64,000 bases of DNA, taken from assembly GCF_905220365.1 (NCBI RefSeq), contig NC_061130.1:1929501-1993500 (forward strand), written 5' to 3'. The position numbers and the translations under genes are program-made. The notes under the pieces were generated by a model, which was given only the letters and a program-made list of their open reading frames with translations, did not search any database and was not told where the DNA came from. Shown piece after piece: positions 32,331-45,001 of this stretch (positions are counted from its first letter, which is position 1; every line of letters starts with the position of its first letter). The DNA is from Vanessa cardui. Taxonomy: Eukaryota > Arthropoda > Insecta > Lepidoptera > Nymphalidae.

Positions 32331-33814
32331 TATTTTAACTCTAACATTCTTAATGATCTAGTTACAGGAATTATATGATTTGTGTTAGAATCTACAACGC
32401 TACATTAAAACAGATGAAAGATTCATACAACACCCCTCTCCCTGTTTCAACAAAAGGTTACGAGTTTCAATCGTAATAAAAGAATTCATCTTCAATATTA
32501 TCTTTACTTCACATTCACAAACTCTTTTGAATTTTACATATATACATATGTCTGTCATGTTAGTTCATCGTAAAGTTGCCTCATGTTCAGAATGTGGAAT
32601 CCGTTGAGAATAAACGAAAAGAAATTGTGCTGTCTCTATGAACCACAGGAAATATCATTTATGTATGTAACGCTGCTTATTATTGCTTCGATGGTATCAT
32701 GGCTATATATAAAGCTGCAGATCCCAAATTTCTGGGTTCGAAGAAAAATACTTATCACGGTTCTTCATTACTCATTAATATATACGAATGATTGTGACGA
32801 TATATTGTTAATTTCTTATCGAACTTTTTAGAACTTTAATTGATCGACATAAAAAATAAGTCCATGTTTACATTTATATCAAACAATAAATTATAAATAA
32901 ATAATACGGAATCATATTCAATGACCAAAACCAATATTTCATTTACTGTGGTTTACACTAAAATATATTAATTCATTCAATATTATCACAGTATCCACAT
33001 AAAATAAGGTAAAGCGTTACATCGATTGCTATTTTATTTATTTTAAGAAGTACGATGAGTGTGGTCAGTTGTTACCAAAATTTAGGACAAATCACTTGTT
33101 GTAAGGTAAATTCTGGGCACAAGATTCACAATAAAATATAATACACATAATTCTATATACTACACAATATGTACAACTTTTTTTAAAATAATGGTAATGA
33201 TGCCCCATATTCATTACGGAATCACTATTCCTTTTAAGCTTATCACTTGTGTTAGGTGTGGGGACGACAATAGCCCGATGGATCACAGAACGACAGGATC
33301 GATCGTAACCCATTGGACTATTGACCCATTGGGCTATTGTCCGTAAACCGTGATAGTTGTGTAGTATTTACAATCATCATTCATCATCCAATCCATTAAT
33401 TATTTTTATAATGAATAGAGCTGTACGAAAATAATGCAATAGAATATAAAATAATACCTTACAATCTTAATTCCATGTAATAGTATATATCAAATGCAGT
33501 TAATAAATATAATTTTTAACCGTTGCATGTCATTACCGTGGAAAGCATAAACTTGAATCTTGATTATAGGAACATAATTTATTCGTCGTGTTTTATGCAA
33601 ATAACCTCCGCCATATTATCAATAAATCGTTACGTTATAATATTATTTTTAATACATTTTAATCATAGTTTAGTTATAAATGTATAGACTTAAAATTTAT
33701 GATTATTTTAAGCCGATATCTGTATAACTTGTGGATCACAGAATATTTATAGCAGCGTTTGCGCTTGATACTTTTAGCGAATAATATTTTTAGCATTATA
33801 TAAAAGGTGTAATA
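32331..33814. other. Noncoding stretch
   Basis: No gene seen. 33240-33350 has 'GACGACAATAGCCC' and 'GGGCTATTGTCC' as a ~12-bp inverted pair with 'CCCATTGG' repeats, perhaps a decayed repeat. The rest is AT-rich. Confidence 0.45.
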
Positions 33815-34075
33815 AGGTAATATAAGGGTTTAACCATTCGTCTATCGCCAATACGCCACCGACCTTGGAAACTAAGATGTATGTATGATACCCAACAAGG
33901 GACAACTCTTGTACATTTAGTTACACTGACTTACTCGCCCTTCCAAACAGAACACAACAATAATATGTACTATTGTTTTTAAAATGTTATAGTTTGGTAG
34001 AATATGATACGTGGATAGTACCTACCCACCTAGGCACGAACACATCATATCATCATCTTGCACAAAACCTTGCCA
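33815..34075 (+). repeat. Interspersed repeat F1, diverged
   Basis: Keeps CGCCACCGACCTTGG, AACTAAGATGT, TAGTTACACTGACTTACTCG, GAACACAACAATAATA and GTACCTACCCA, with insertions relative to other copies. Confidence 0.65.
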
Positions 34076-35597
34076 GCTACGAAAATAATACCAAGTAATT
34101 GAGAATATCAACGAGACCTGATCTTATTTTTTTTTGCACAGGCGTTTTAATCTCTACTGAAGCTCAATGTGAAGTATTCCTTATTTCTCGATCTGTTTAT
34201 ACAAATGTTATATGTTGCTGTTGCAATACCAAAATAACAAGTATGTCGATTTGTAAACCCATCTTGATACTGAGCCGATTATATATAAATTTGAAATTCA
34301 GTGTGATTCATATGAAGTAAATACATACTTTTTACGATTGAATTACAATATATTAAGAACCACACTGCATTTCAAATTTAAATATAATAGGCTGAAAAAC
34401 AATTGCTATTTTTATATTAAAAGCATTAAAATATAGTAATCTAGCAGTATTAATATCAATTAGTCGCCTATCTCTTATAATATAACTACTCTTTGTGTAC
34501 TAAGGTGTCATATATAATTATTTTTCCACAAATATTTTTGAACAAATATATTATATTTCATTTTTTCAATAAGATTTGGTATTTACTATATCAATATATA
34601 AAAATATACCCAAATAACGTTTCTAATCCCGACTGGCCAAATTTGCATACAATGAATATTTGTTTTAAACATTTTGGCGCTGGCCGAAGTGCTATTGTCG
34701 ATGTTGCTAAGCTGATCTTGTCCATTGCAAGCAACTTTCAACCATATACCCTTTGAATAAGTTCGCAAGGATTCCTAAAATAGCTTGCGAGTATAGAATT
34801 AGTCTGTTTTGTTCGCAAAGAGTATTTCTGTTTGCTATTGCCGCTTTTCGATACCGCATCTGACGGTAAACACTAGGATAGTGGAGTTCTGAAATGAGTT
34901 GTACCAATTTGACTCTAAAAGGAAAATTTGTTGCCGAGTAAACATATTAAGCGTAATTAAATATATTTTTTGCGTTTACATAAAAAGAGGTTTTATATTT
35001 AGCGATTAAGGCAAATAAATTTCAAATAAAGAACATAAAGTCTGGACTTGCTTTTGAGAATCTCTGCTAAGTACGGTGTTATTTTCATATTCAAATTATG
35101 TTTATAATTGAATTCGTACTCAACAGTGTATTGACCTCAGTACCTGAATGTGTATGAAATTTTGCCACGTTTATGTACCAATCCGGTTTTAAGGAGTATT
35201 GTGGAATTCTTCAAACCTTATCCTCTCGGCGAGAATACCCCTCACTGCGACGAGGCACATTCATAGGTTACTTTTTATATAGAATATTTATGGTGAAACA
35301 TTAATAAATCGTTCGTATAATATTTTACTGTTTTTTTTTCAGTGTTGTGTCACGCTCAGCGACCTATTTATACTTATTCAACTACGCTTTACGGACATCG
35401 CACCGAGCGTCTTATACTTTTATTGATACGTTGTTTCCGAAATCTATAACCATGACTATTGACATAATTTTAATAAGAAAAATTTTTTTCCTAAAGAATA
35501 TCCTAAACGTGATGATCGAAGCTTCAATTTGAAAAGAAAAAAAACATAAATAAGTTATTATTATATGTAATATTTTTCATAAAATATGTCGTAGTTT
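34076..35597. other. Noncoding stretch
   Basis: No gene seen. 35155-35260 is a diverged SINE F2 3' piece (TGAAATTTTGCCACG, GTGGAATTCTTCAAACC, TCTCGGCGAGAA). 34650-34900 has moderately even base content and no recognised identity. Confidence 0.45.
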
Positions 35598-35690
35598 TGT
35601 TATAGGTCCAACAAGCATTAGTCTCACCTGATGAAAAGTAATTATCACTGCCCATGGACATCTGCAAGACCAGGGGCCTTGCAAAGAATT
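35598..35690 (-). repeat. Jockey-like LINE 3' stub
   Basis: Contains CACCTGATGAAAAGTAATTA and CTGCCCATGGACATCTGCAA, the inverse of the 3' end at 32230-32310. Confidence 0.6.
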
Positions 35691-36189
35691 GCTAGAATTC
35701 CGTGGTAATATTTAAATCAAAATTAAGAAGTATTTGTGTCTTATGTCAGTGTAATATCAGCGTTATAATCAGCGACACTTTCCATCCAAGTCATTTATTG
35801 TTATTGTTATGCAAGTAAAAAATAAAATGAACTGATTCCCTTTTACTTTAGATAGAGACCCATAAAGCCTTAAGTACACAGACATGCAAGATATTTAATA
35901 TAAAGCTCATACGTAATACTACAATTTATAAATAAGCTGTCAAATCTGCGTCCAATGGTTAATTACAATATATTATATAATATTAACACCTGTTCAACGA
36001 GGTTAATTCCAACTGGCTGCGGCTCGCAGTGTAGATTTATTATGCGTACTAAATTAGTACCTAGCTGTCACGTGACATACTTACTGAATAGTTTACGTAA
36101 GGTAATCTCAGGTAATAACTGTGAGCTGTAAATAACAGAACGTAACATATACAATTATATGTTGAAAGTATATTATAATGTATGAGTAT
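35691..36189. other. Noncoding stretch
   Basis: AT-rich, nothing recognised. Confidence 0.5.
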
Positions 36190-36515
36190 AAATATAGAAA
36201 GTATTAGAAAGAGAGGAAGACGATTAATTCGTTGGAATTACGATATTTTAAAAATAGCTGGTAAAAACTGAATGACAATCACCAAAAATAGAAAAGTCTG
36301 GAGGAAGCCTTCACCTTCATATAAGAGGGGTTTTTGCATGCTAGCAAGAAAAACAACTGAAATATTTTAACTTATATTTTAATCAAGATTTTATCGCTTA
36401 TTTTAAATTATATTAAATTCATTATATATATTATAATTAAAATGTAATGAAATGTAAATTGTAATTATTTTTTTAATTCTATGCGAGAAATAAAAGGCTT
36501 TCTATTCTATATATG
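36190..36515 (+). pseudogene. LINE C-terminal tail (RTE/related), decayed
   Basis: Reads RKRGRRLIRWNYDILKIAGK, a stop, then NRKVWRKPSPSYKRG after a frameshift, corresponding to GRPxxRWxDDIxKxAG and DRxxWxxLEEA of endonuclease-RT tails. The 3' end finishes GAAATAAAAGGCTTTCTATT. It is a different family from 1-285. Confidence 0.6.
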
Positions 36516-37802
36516 TATTATTCGGAATTCAATAAATGCTAAGTAATGTAATGTATTTATTGATTTGAAAAAAAAAACATAAATCAATCGAGTTCCCACG
36601 TAAAATTAATAGAAACAAATGATAAAACACATTAAAATTCAAAACAATAAAATAAAGTATGAAAAGCAAGTAAAACAATTAAGATTTAAATATATTACAT
36701 AATCTAATTCTGAATTCACTTATACTTATATATTATGTTTATAAATTGTAAATATTGTATATATAATACTGATTTTATTCGCACCATTTTTAAATCCATG
36801 TGTTATTTTCTACAAAAGCAATAAATTATACTTTATTGTAATTGTTTGAGATATTTTTAACTAGACAATTTTAAAGTATTGTTTAAGTTATGTGATTAGT
36901 AAGATATACGAGTTTCAAGATAGTGCTTAAGTGTTTCTCTACTTAGTTTTATTTACTTTTTGTTAGATAAGAAGCAGAGAGTTTGCGGATACAATTTCCT
37001 CTGCGGTTCCGTATTTGAATTATGTAGGAGGATTCCAGTTTGGAATCCAGAAACGAAACGATGGAAAAAAATAAAAGACTTCTAGAAATAAATTTAATTA
37101 TTTCGTTATTAGAAGGAGTCGATTATATAAAAGTATTAATGTATATTATTATTATGAGTGGAAATGTATTAATATATTTTATATTTAAAATATGATTGTC
37201 TGTATTTATAGATGTCACTAAATATATTTTATTGGAACTTTGTAACATGATACATACATTTTTTGTTGAAAAAAATAATTAAAGATTAGTACAAAATATT
37301 TATCAGTACACTTTATTAAACGACTTTTGGAGATTATCTCTTCCTCACCAAAAATATACAGTCGCATGCTACGAATTCGTAGAGCTGCTACGATTTCGTT
37401 AACAGAATGACTTGGAAATATGAACTACACAATACACAATAGTATATTTTTAATATGAACAAATATATTGAACATAATATCGTGGATACATGAACTGTCG
37501 GTATAAATAATATAATCCTCCATACTTTTTGGTATTGGTAACATTTATTTGGAATTGGCCACATACGATCAGATAGTATTGATAACCTGACCATATGCTC
37601 ACCATGACCTGAATAATCAATACATTTATAAATATTACTATCTTAAAGATAGAACTTAGTACTTGTAAGGAAGATACCTAGTGTTACATATTATATCACA
37701 CTTTCTTCTGTCGATCAAAATAACTTATTATTATTATGTTACGCTTAAGGGGTGAAGTATGAATTTCTTCGTTCCTAATTTTGGTAGCGTAGTTGAGATT
37801 TT
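36516..37802. other. Noncoding stretch
   Basis: AT-rich, no gene. 37360-37400 holds 'GAGCTGCTACGATTTCGTTA', similar to 49945-49965. Confidence 0.5.
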
Positions 37803-38029
37803 TTTTATGGAATTGGTTGGAGGACGAGCATATTGGACACCCGATGGTAAGTGGTCAACATTACCCATAGACAATATTAACTAATCCTTACATCGTCAAT
37901 GCGCCACCAACCTTGGGAACTAAGATGCTATGTCCCTTGTGCCTGTAGTTACACTGGCTCATTCACCGTAGAATATCTGATGAGTGGGTGGTACCTACCC
38001 AGGCGGACTTCCACAAAGTCCTACCACAA
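37803..38029 (+). repeat. Interspersed repeat F1 with internal deletions
   Basis: From TTATGGAATTGGTTGGAGGA to AGTCCTACCACAAA. Lacks the GACGCTGTAAGAAAT block and the AACACAACAATACTGAGTAC block. Confidence 0.75.
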
Positions 38030-39930
38030 AATGTTATAAGTTTACAAGATGTAAGGGATGATTAGTGATAACCACTTACATCAGTTGCCTCATTTACCAT
38101 ACCATATATTTTTTTATATATAAAGGTGTTTAAAGTAAAATTCATGTTAAATAAACATAATTTTACGAAAATTACTCTGACGTAGTTGAGCACTTAAAGT
38201 TTTATATGGCCTTTAAAGTTTACATTCAGCTTTAAAAGGACATTAAAATTTTATTATTACATTTTAAATAAGGATTTTAAGCGATATGGTAATGTATGTA
38301 ATGGGTACATCGATAAAAAAAAATTAAAGCTTTTAAAAGCGAACGATTTTCTCTTTCTTATTTATTTTTTTAATTGTGTCATTCAATTAAGTGTTCGTTT
38401 GTTAAATCTATTTATTATTAAAATATTAATATACATATACGGAATATCTTCAAATAAATACAATTCTTTATGGGTAGAGAAAAGGGGGAATATTATTATT
38501 TTAGACATAACAATCCTATGAATATAAACACAATAAAATCTCTACTAACTGATTTCAATGCGGCCGATCTCAAGAGAGACAAAACAATTACGCGGGCCAT
38601 AAATTATAGTACTCAAGTGTCTACTCCAATACAAGTGCATTTTTGTATTCCCTGTTTATAATCTCCCATTGGTGGCAAATCTGACACAACGGGAAAAATG
38701 CCACAAGACTGTTTACATGCTTTCTAAGGTACGGGAGTGTACTCACTCACAAGCTTTGAGCTGAAATGGTTTGATGAAAAATGTTTCAGTCAAATGAACT
38801 TCATACCAAGGACTCTGGATCTGCAATCTTTTAACTTAGCCAGTAGACCAACAAGAAACAGACAACGTTGATGTAATAATACTGTTGCATTTTAGCGTTT
38901 TGAATAAAAGCTAAAATCTAAATGCGGAATATTTTTGTTGATGCTTTCCATCGAGATCGCATAATTTTCTAAAGAACATTTTTATGGTTAAATATTTCTT
39001 AGATTTAAGTAAAGTGAAACTTTATTGAAAAAAAAAAATTAAAGCTGCTCTTAATTATCAAGTGTATTTACGACGATTAATTATTAACAAAACCACTGGT
39101 TTTCTTAAATCAAAATCAATTATTTATTCATGTAGGCTTTTACTAGCACTTTTGAATCGTCATTTAACAACTATTTTAGGTGACCAAAACAAATAGAAAA
39201 ATATTTATATTAAATAAAAAAGGTATCAAACGGTCCATTACAATGAGTATATTAAATACCGTCCACAAAGAACGATAAAACGTTACCTCTAGGATTATAT
39301 TATGAAAGTTTTAATATAGGCATTAGCGGAGATAAACAGCCAGCTGAATAAAATTCACCTGTAAAAAATATCGCGGATGGTGGCCCGGACATTTTTCGGG
39401 GTAAATTTTTTGTCCATGTGCTAAAAACTCGACCGACGACGTTTTATTGTTTCCACGGCAAGAGTTAAGAGATTAGCGCGGAAGCCTATAGCTGTGGCTA
39501 TAAAAAACCGCTTCAGCGCTCATATATTTTTTCGCCGTGGCTTTTTTCGGTATGCTTTCCATTTGAAAAGATACGTTTATTCATTTATTCGGGTACCGCG
39601 GCGGAATGGCAAAACGGAACATCAGCTAGGCAGGTTTATGTGTTCCATCCGTGCGCTTTTGTTACCGAATGTTTGTGTCGCGAATTACGACTCTCGTGTA
39701 CGTAGGTCTAGTTTTGTGGACTTCTTTTTAGTTTGTGAAGAATTTCCATTCGGCATTTTGTGTGGCGACTTCGTTACCTACTCTTCTAAATTATATCGTC
39801 GATTCTTCTTCCCTTTTTTTCTTTCATTGTGAGTGGTTTTTATGTGGTCAACAGATTTTCAAATTAATTTAATCACACAAGAAAAATGTCACAATTGACT
39901 ACATCATTTATTAAACTATCAGGTATATTT
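38030..39930. other. Noncoding stretch, partly GC-richer
   Basis: 39118-39180 is an F5 LINE-end fragment (TGTAGGCTTTTACTAGCAC, TTTTGAATCGTCATTTAAC). 39360-39830 has clearly more even composition than its surroundings and a 112-codon open frame at 39494-39832 with no recognisable domain, rich in Phe/Arg. It could be a conserved noncoding element or an unspliced exon; I see no convincing splice pair. Confidence 0.4.
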
Positions 39931-40090
39931 TTATAGCATGTATAGGCGGACGTCCAACTGGTCTACTTGATGGTAAATGATCACTAGTAGAAAAAGAAAT
40001 AAGGCCAGTAAAACATTATAATCATTTCTCACGTCCTCAATGCATCACCAACTTTAAAAACCAAGTTTTAAAAACCTTATGAGTATCCTA
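39931..40090 (+). repeat. Interspersed repeat F1, old copy
   Basis: Retains TATAGGCGGACG, TTGATGGTAAATGATCA, CACGTCCTCAATGC and ACCAACTTTAAAAACCAAG; heavily diverged. Confidence 0.5.
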
Positions 40091-41929
40091 TTGATATTTC
40101 CGTTTTGAAGGAATCATGTAATATTTTATTGAAGTAGTGGTAGATATAGGTAAATATTATTAATTATTAAATTATATTGTAATAAATCCTATATATCAAC
40201 TTATTCTTTTTCGAATGCTTCATTACTCAATGTCGTGCTTGTCCTTAAATGCTTATATATCAACTTATAAATTAATAAATTATGTTGGAGTAGTTTAGTG
40301 ATAAAAACTCCAAAACTTCTCAAAAGAAGCCGGGCCCAAGTCATTGTTCTTTCTCAATGACCAGCTCTTAATTTTATATAAATAATAAAATCAATATAAT
40401 TTTATGTTTAAAAACACTTTACTTACATATTGATAGTGATTATAATTATGTATCTATATTATACAGTGTTATAATATTACTTTAAAATTTGTTTATTCAT
40501 TTAACAAAACTCTATAGCAATATATTCAAAAAAATCTTAAAATATTTTTAATTGTAATCTCTAAAAATACCTAATTCTTGTTAACATCGACTAAAAACGC
40601 AGTAATTCGTTGAAAATGAAAATAAATTAAAAAAAATAAATCTAATAAATTCGAAGCGAATTTATTCAAATAACCCATTCAAATTTCACGGTTAGATTAA
40701 TGAAATACGAGCAGTACCTTTTAACATATAACCGGTGTGAATTTCTCTTTGTTCTCAACCTCTCATAAGTTTTAATTTGCGTTCCAACTTATTTGAAGTG
40801 GGGAGCACACTCGCTTCTATAATGTAAAGTATAACAATCGCTGTATCATCTCACAGCGTCCGCAATGCAGGTAATGTTGTCCAACTATCAGAACTTTTAA
40901 AGTTGTCGACACAATTAGCATCGTAATAATGAAGCGTGGGCCGTTGATTTACGACGGGATTTTTAAACGTCAAAGAACAATGGCCTTAATGATTTTGTTC
41001 TATAAATAGTGCGCTGAGATTATGATGTAATGATGTCATTAAATACGTTTTGAAAATGGAATTCAATTATAATTAAACGCTAACGATACGCTTAAAGTTA
41101 AAAGACGATTGAAAATAATATATTAATTTGATCAATAATCATTTCTTCACTTTATGCCTGTTTAATTCTTTCTAAGCAGATTATTATATATTATATTAAT
41201 AAATATATATATATATTTTCATGCGTTTTTTTATGTAGGTGTGCTTGAGTGGGACCAACTTATAACAACTAGAAATAGATGGTCCTGCACGTTATTTGGT
41301 CCATCTTCCCTTATTAATTTGAACATGATTGATATTGATTCAGAACGGGATATTTTTTTATCAAATAATCTATCATATTTATTTATGTACGGAGTCGGAA
41401 CGCGAGCTAGAATATTCATAATATCACATCTGTTATTTTGATGTGATTCCGTTTAGAAAAATATTTATTTATATTAATAAAAATAGTAAATAAAAAAAAT
41501 TATTATATTAATATTCCGTCTCAGGTGCAATATTAATTAATCCGACGATATATAGTACACAAAACCATAATAAGCTATTTATTCTCGCGGTCACAACCAC
41601 TTATCCGATGACAAATGTACGCGGAATCCGTAAGCGAATTGCGGTTTTGTTTTATTAATTAAATATTTGTATAGCTGTGTTATATTAATTGTAAATAAAC
41701 AATTGTTCGAACGAAAAATATTATGCAATAGCTTAATTACGGTGCGGCGGGGATTTATAGTTTATTATAATAGTTAATATTTCGGAATTGTCTTTGGTGT
41801 TGTGTTTAAAGATAGAAATATTTTATTTGAAGACTTTTATTGACAATAATAGTGAGTATGCTAAGACGGTAAATGGTATGATGCTCTTTTATCATGTCTC
41901 TGCCCCGCCGCTGATCTGGATTAATTAAT
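40091..41929. other. Noncoding stretch
   Basis: AT-rich, no gene or repeat recognised. Overlapping open frames on both strands at 41231-41441 show no domain. Confidence 0.5.
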
Positions 41930-42170
41930 TTTGACGACCTCCGTGGTCGAGTAGTGTTTACACCGATTTTCATGGGTACGCCACTCCGAGGTCCTGGGTT
42001 CGATTCCCAGCTGAGTCGGTGTAGATTATTATTAGTTTTCTATGTTGTCTTGGGTCTGGATGTTTGTGGTACCGTCGTTACTTCCGATTTTCCATAACAC
42101 AAGTGCTTTAGCTACTTCCATTGGGTTCAGAGCAATGTATGTGATGTTGTCTCATGTTTATTTTTATTAT
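41930..42170 (+). repeat. tRNA-derived SINE F3, copy 1
   Basis: Head: GACCTCCGTGGTCGAGTAGT (A box) ... CCTGGGTTCGATTCCCAG (B box with T-arm stem), then GAGTCGGTGTAGATT. Body: TGTTGTCTTGGGTCTGGATG, GGTACCGTCGTTACTTCC, CATAACACAAGTGCTTTAGC. Shared end to end with 52205-52437 in inverse orientation. The two boxes are the Pol III promoter of the element. Confidence 0.85.
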
Positions 42171-42181
42171 TATTAAGTCAT

Positions 42182-42205
42182 TGTGTGTGTGTGTGTGTGT
42201 GTGTG
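42182..42205. repeat. (GT)n microsatellite
   Basis: About 12 GT units directly downstream of SINE F3. Confidence 0.9.
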
Positions 42206-42782
42206 ACGCGTACCACATACCTTCTTGTCATACATACATACAAAAAAAGCGACCGAGTTTTTTAGTGCGAATCTTAATCGATGAGAGATAAGCACCACTT
42301 ACTCTCGACCTTGATAATGAAGAATAACATCGCAAGCTTGAAATTAAACACATGCAGGATGTAACGGACTATACTATATACATGAGAATGAATGTGATTG
42401 ATTTAATACATTTTTTTTTAAAGTATGTTGTAGAGCAACTATCCGGGTTCAATATAAGTCGTCGGTGAACCATATAAAGCACGTATTAAAATGTAATCAA
42501 AATTGGTCGCGTTGTTTTGGAGATATTAAAAACATGCATACATACATACATACACACATAAATACATATACGGAAACATAAAAACATACATAGAGATTAC
42601 ATTGCATAGTAATTTAATACATTTACATGTAATAAATAAGGATGATAAAAGGAATGGCATTATAATAAACATACTTTTTTTAATGTACATTATTGTGGAT
42701 AACGTTCGTGTAATAAATAATATGTTTCATGTATTGATTTTAACGTTAGACCGCGCCGAATGTCATACTCATCGCCAGGCAT
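42206..42782. other. Noncoding stretch
   Basis: No gene. 42420-42600 contains a possible Helitron or LINE fragment (AAAATTGGTCGCGTTGTTTT, GGAGATATTAAAAACATGC) followed by a (CATA)n run at 42535-42556. Confidence 0.45.
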
Positions 42783-42940
42783 ATATAGGGGCTATGATGC
42801 CCAGCGACTCGGTGCAATTTGAACGCGCGGAGCGACGCGCTCGCTGCACCGGCCGCGTGCAATATAGGGGCTATGATGCCCAGCGACTCGGTGCAATTTG
42901 AACGCGCGGAGCGACGCGCTCGCTGCACCGGCCGCGTGCA
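42783..42940. repeat. 79-bp GC-rich tandem duplication
   Basis: Two identical 79-bp units (42783-42861, 42862-42940), beginning ATATAGGGGCTATGATGCCC and ending CACCGGCCGCGTGCA. The unit is GC-rich in an AT-rich region and contains inverted GCGC/GCGAGCG motifs. Perfect identity implies recent duplication. Open frames across it are created by the repeat. Confidence 0.9.
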
Positions 42941-43183
42941 ATAATACAAATTATTATTACAAATGACGGTATGGCAGGCCGTCATATAAATGAATGTTCT
43001 CAATGAGACATCATATATATTATATAAAATTTAATAATGATATCAATATGATATAAAACGGTTTGATGGTGGCCGTATTGAAAATATTTAATTGCAAATA
43101 CGTATGTACGGGGCGATACATACTGATGTCAGAGGTTTACCTCAATGACTATTAATTATGGAATATACTATATTGAAGAGTTT

Positions 43184-43660
43184 ACTCTTCTTGTAAAACT
43201 GTGTCGATCGACGGACGCAAGTTCGTAAAGCGGTCGTTCTAAGAAATCTATAAATATTGTCAGTAAACAGATTGCATACAAGCATTGTTTTGGTACGATC
43301 ACAGGTTTGCTGTGATGATTGACGAACATAAGTTCGTGTAACAATTAAAATCTAAACTCTTCTTGTAAAACTGTGTCGATCGACGGACGCAAGTTCGTAA
43401 AGCGGTCGTTCTAAGAAATCTATAAATATTGTCAGTAAACAGATTGCATACAAGCATTGTTTTGGTACGATCACAGGTTTGCTGTGATGATTGACGAACA
43501 TAAGTTCGTGTAACAATTAAAATCTAAACTCTTCAATGTAAAACTGTGTCGATCGACGGACGCAAGTTCGTAAAGCGGTCGTTTTAAAAACTCTATAAAT
43601 ATTATCAGACATATGCATAAAAGCATACTTATTGGTACGATCACAAAGACGATGATCTAT
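43184..43660. repeat. ~172-bp tandem repeat, 2.6 units
   Basis: Units start with CTCTTCTTGTAAAACTGTGT at 43186 and about 43358, and CTCTTCAATGTAAAACTGTG at 43529 (172 then 173 bp). The first two are essentially identical. The third diverges after 'AAGCGGTCGTT' and fades out by 43660. Each unit carries CGATCGACGGACGCAAGTTC and GACGAACATAAGTTCGTGT. Confidence 0.9.
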
Positions 43661-45001
43661 TTGTTTTAAGATTATTATTGTTTAATAACAAAACCTTTAT
43701 AATATATTTGTATTGTGCACATGCATAATGATCGCGCACGAATACTGTACTGCATATACTCTGGTGGATTCTTGATGATTCGACGCTTGGTTTGAGGCTG
43801 TGCGGCTTGATCGCTGCATTAGTGTCCCTCGTGGCGATGTCGTCTTGAATTTGCTTCGGTGATACAGTTGCGGGGTTTGAGGTTACTGTATAACGTCTTC
43901 GGCGATACGGTAGTGTCCCCCCTTCTGTTGCCGAGGAGGCTGCCTATGTGAGATGGTTTCGGGGTTCGAGGTTACTGTATAACGATATGGTAATATCCCT
44001 CACTCTGTCTTACTGGGTTGCTAGAGTAGTGTATGTACTATGTGGTACTGAGCTATGGCTGGTTGACGTTACGATGGCGTTGTTGATGTCTTTCATCAAT
44101 CGGTAGTACCAGTATCACGACCGAATGCTGCAGGGCGTTGCGGAGGCTGTAATAAGCTGAAGTGATACGTTCATGCAGTGACGGGCTCAAATAATGGATT
44201 TCATCCAGGCTGCAATAACTATATACACAATCATGGCGCACTAATCGTTTTATACGAGAAGTGTCGTTTGTAGCAAAATGTTCGACTTTTAAGGACGCCC
44301 CTTTAGTTTAGTGTTAAGAATATCATACGAGACATGAAGTAGGACACCTAATTTAGTTATAAGTCTGCATATCACATTGAAATTGATTATCACATGCAAT
44401 TAATGATCTGTGCTTTGTGCTGGTTTGGGTAAACTAGTATCGGGTGTGTGCCTGTTGTAGGTTGAAGTTAAGTTTTATATCCACTTTAGGTTTAAGTAAA
44501 ACGAAATATGTGAAGCGTATAATAGGTTTATAAGCTAGTTAAGGAAACGTACGGTTTAGATATAAGTCTTAGTTTTAAGTTTTAGTTATAAGAGAGTACG
44601 GCGATAACGATCACACAACTATACGGTTATGATGTATATTCATACTTTATAATCTACTACGGTAGAAAATATAACAAATTGTGTTATATTCACTCGTATG
44701 ATTCCTACGCGGTAATCTATGAGTTTCATCGAATTTTATTCCACTATGTTTGGAATTATTACGTATTATATATATACGATATAACAACACTCTGCGTTAG
44801 TGGATATTTGAACGAAATACGTATTCCTTACATTAGGCCGCCTGACAGTGCGCTTGAACTGGTATGAGAGACAGTGATTTGATGCTGTGATAATCCAGGG
44901 TTGAACCCATGGCTACAGTTTTCCTCAGCGATAACTGGTTTACTATTTATGAGACTTTGATCCTCACATTGATTATTATTTTTGTGGCATTGGCTACTCT
45001 T
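43661..45001. other. Unassigned G/T-rich noncoding segment
   Basis: No gene seen, but composition differs from the flanks (more G and C, few long A/T runs). An imperfect ~89-bp direct repeat has units around 43871 and 43960 (GAGGTTACTGTATAACG). 44858-44935 looks tRNA-like: TGGTATGAGAGACAGTG, then CCAGGGTTGAACCCATGG. Class of sequence unknown. Confidence 0.45.

Noticed and set aside
41930..42015. Genuine tRNA gene
   Set aside because: A and B boxes are clear but the arms do not form a cloverleaf and the sequence continues into a repeat shared with 52205-52437, so it is a SINE head.
42182..42205. Possible CRISPR-like or regulatory array
   Set aside because: Simple (GT)n microsatellite; no spacer structure, and the genome is eukaryotic.
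42602..43003. Frames on both strands reading QFERAERRARCTGRVQYRGYD-type repeats
   Set aside because: They arise from the 79-bp tandem duplication, whose length is not a multiple of three, so the frame differs between units.
43184..43660. CRISPR array
   Set aside because: Units are contiguous with no unique spacers; it is a plain tandem repeat in a eukaryotic genome.
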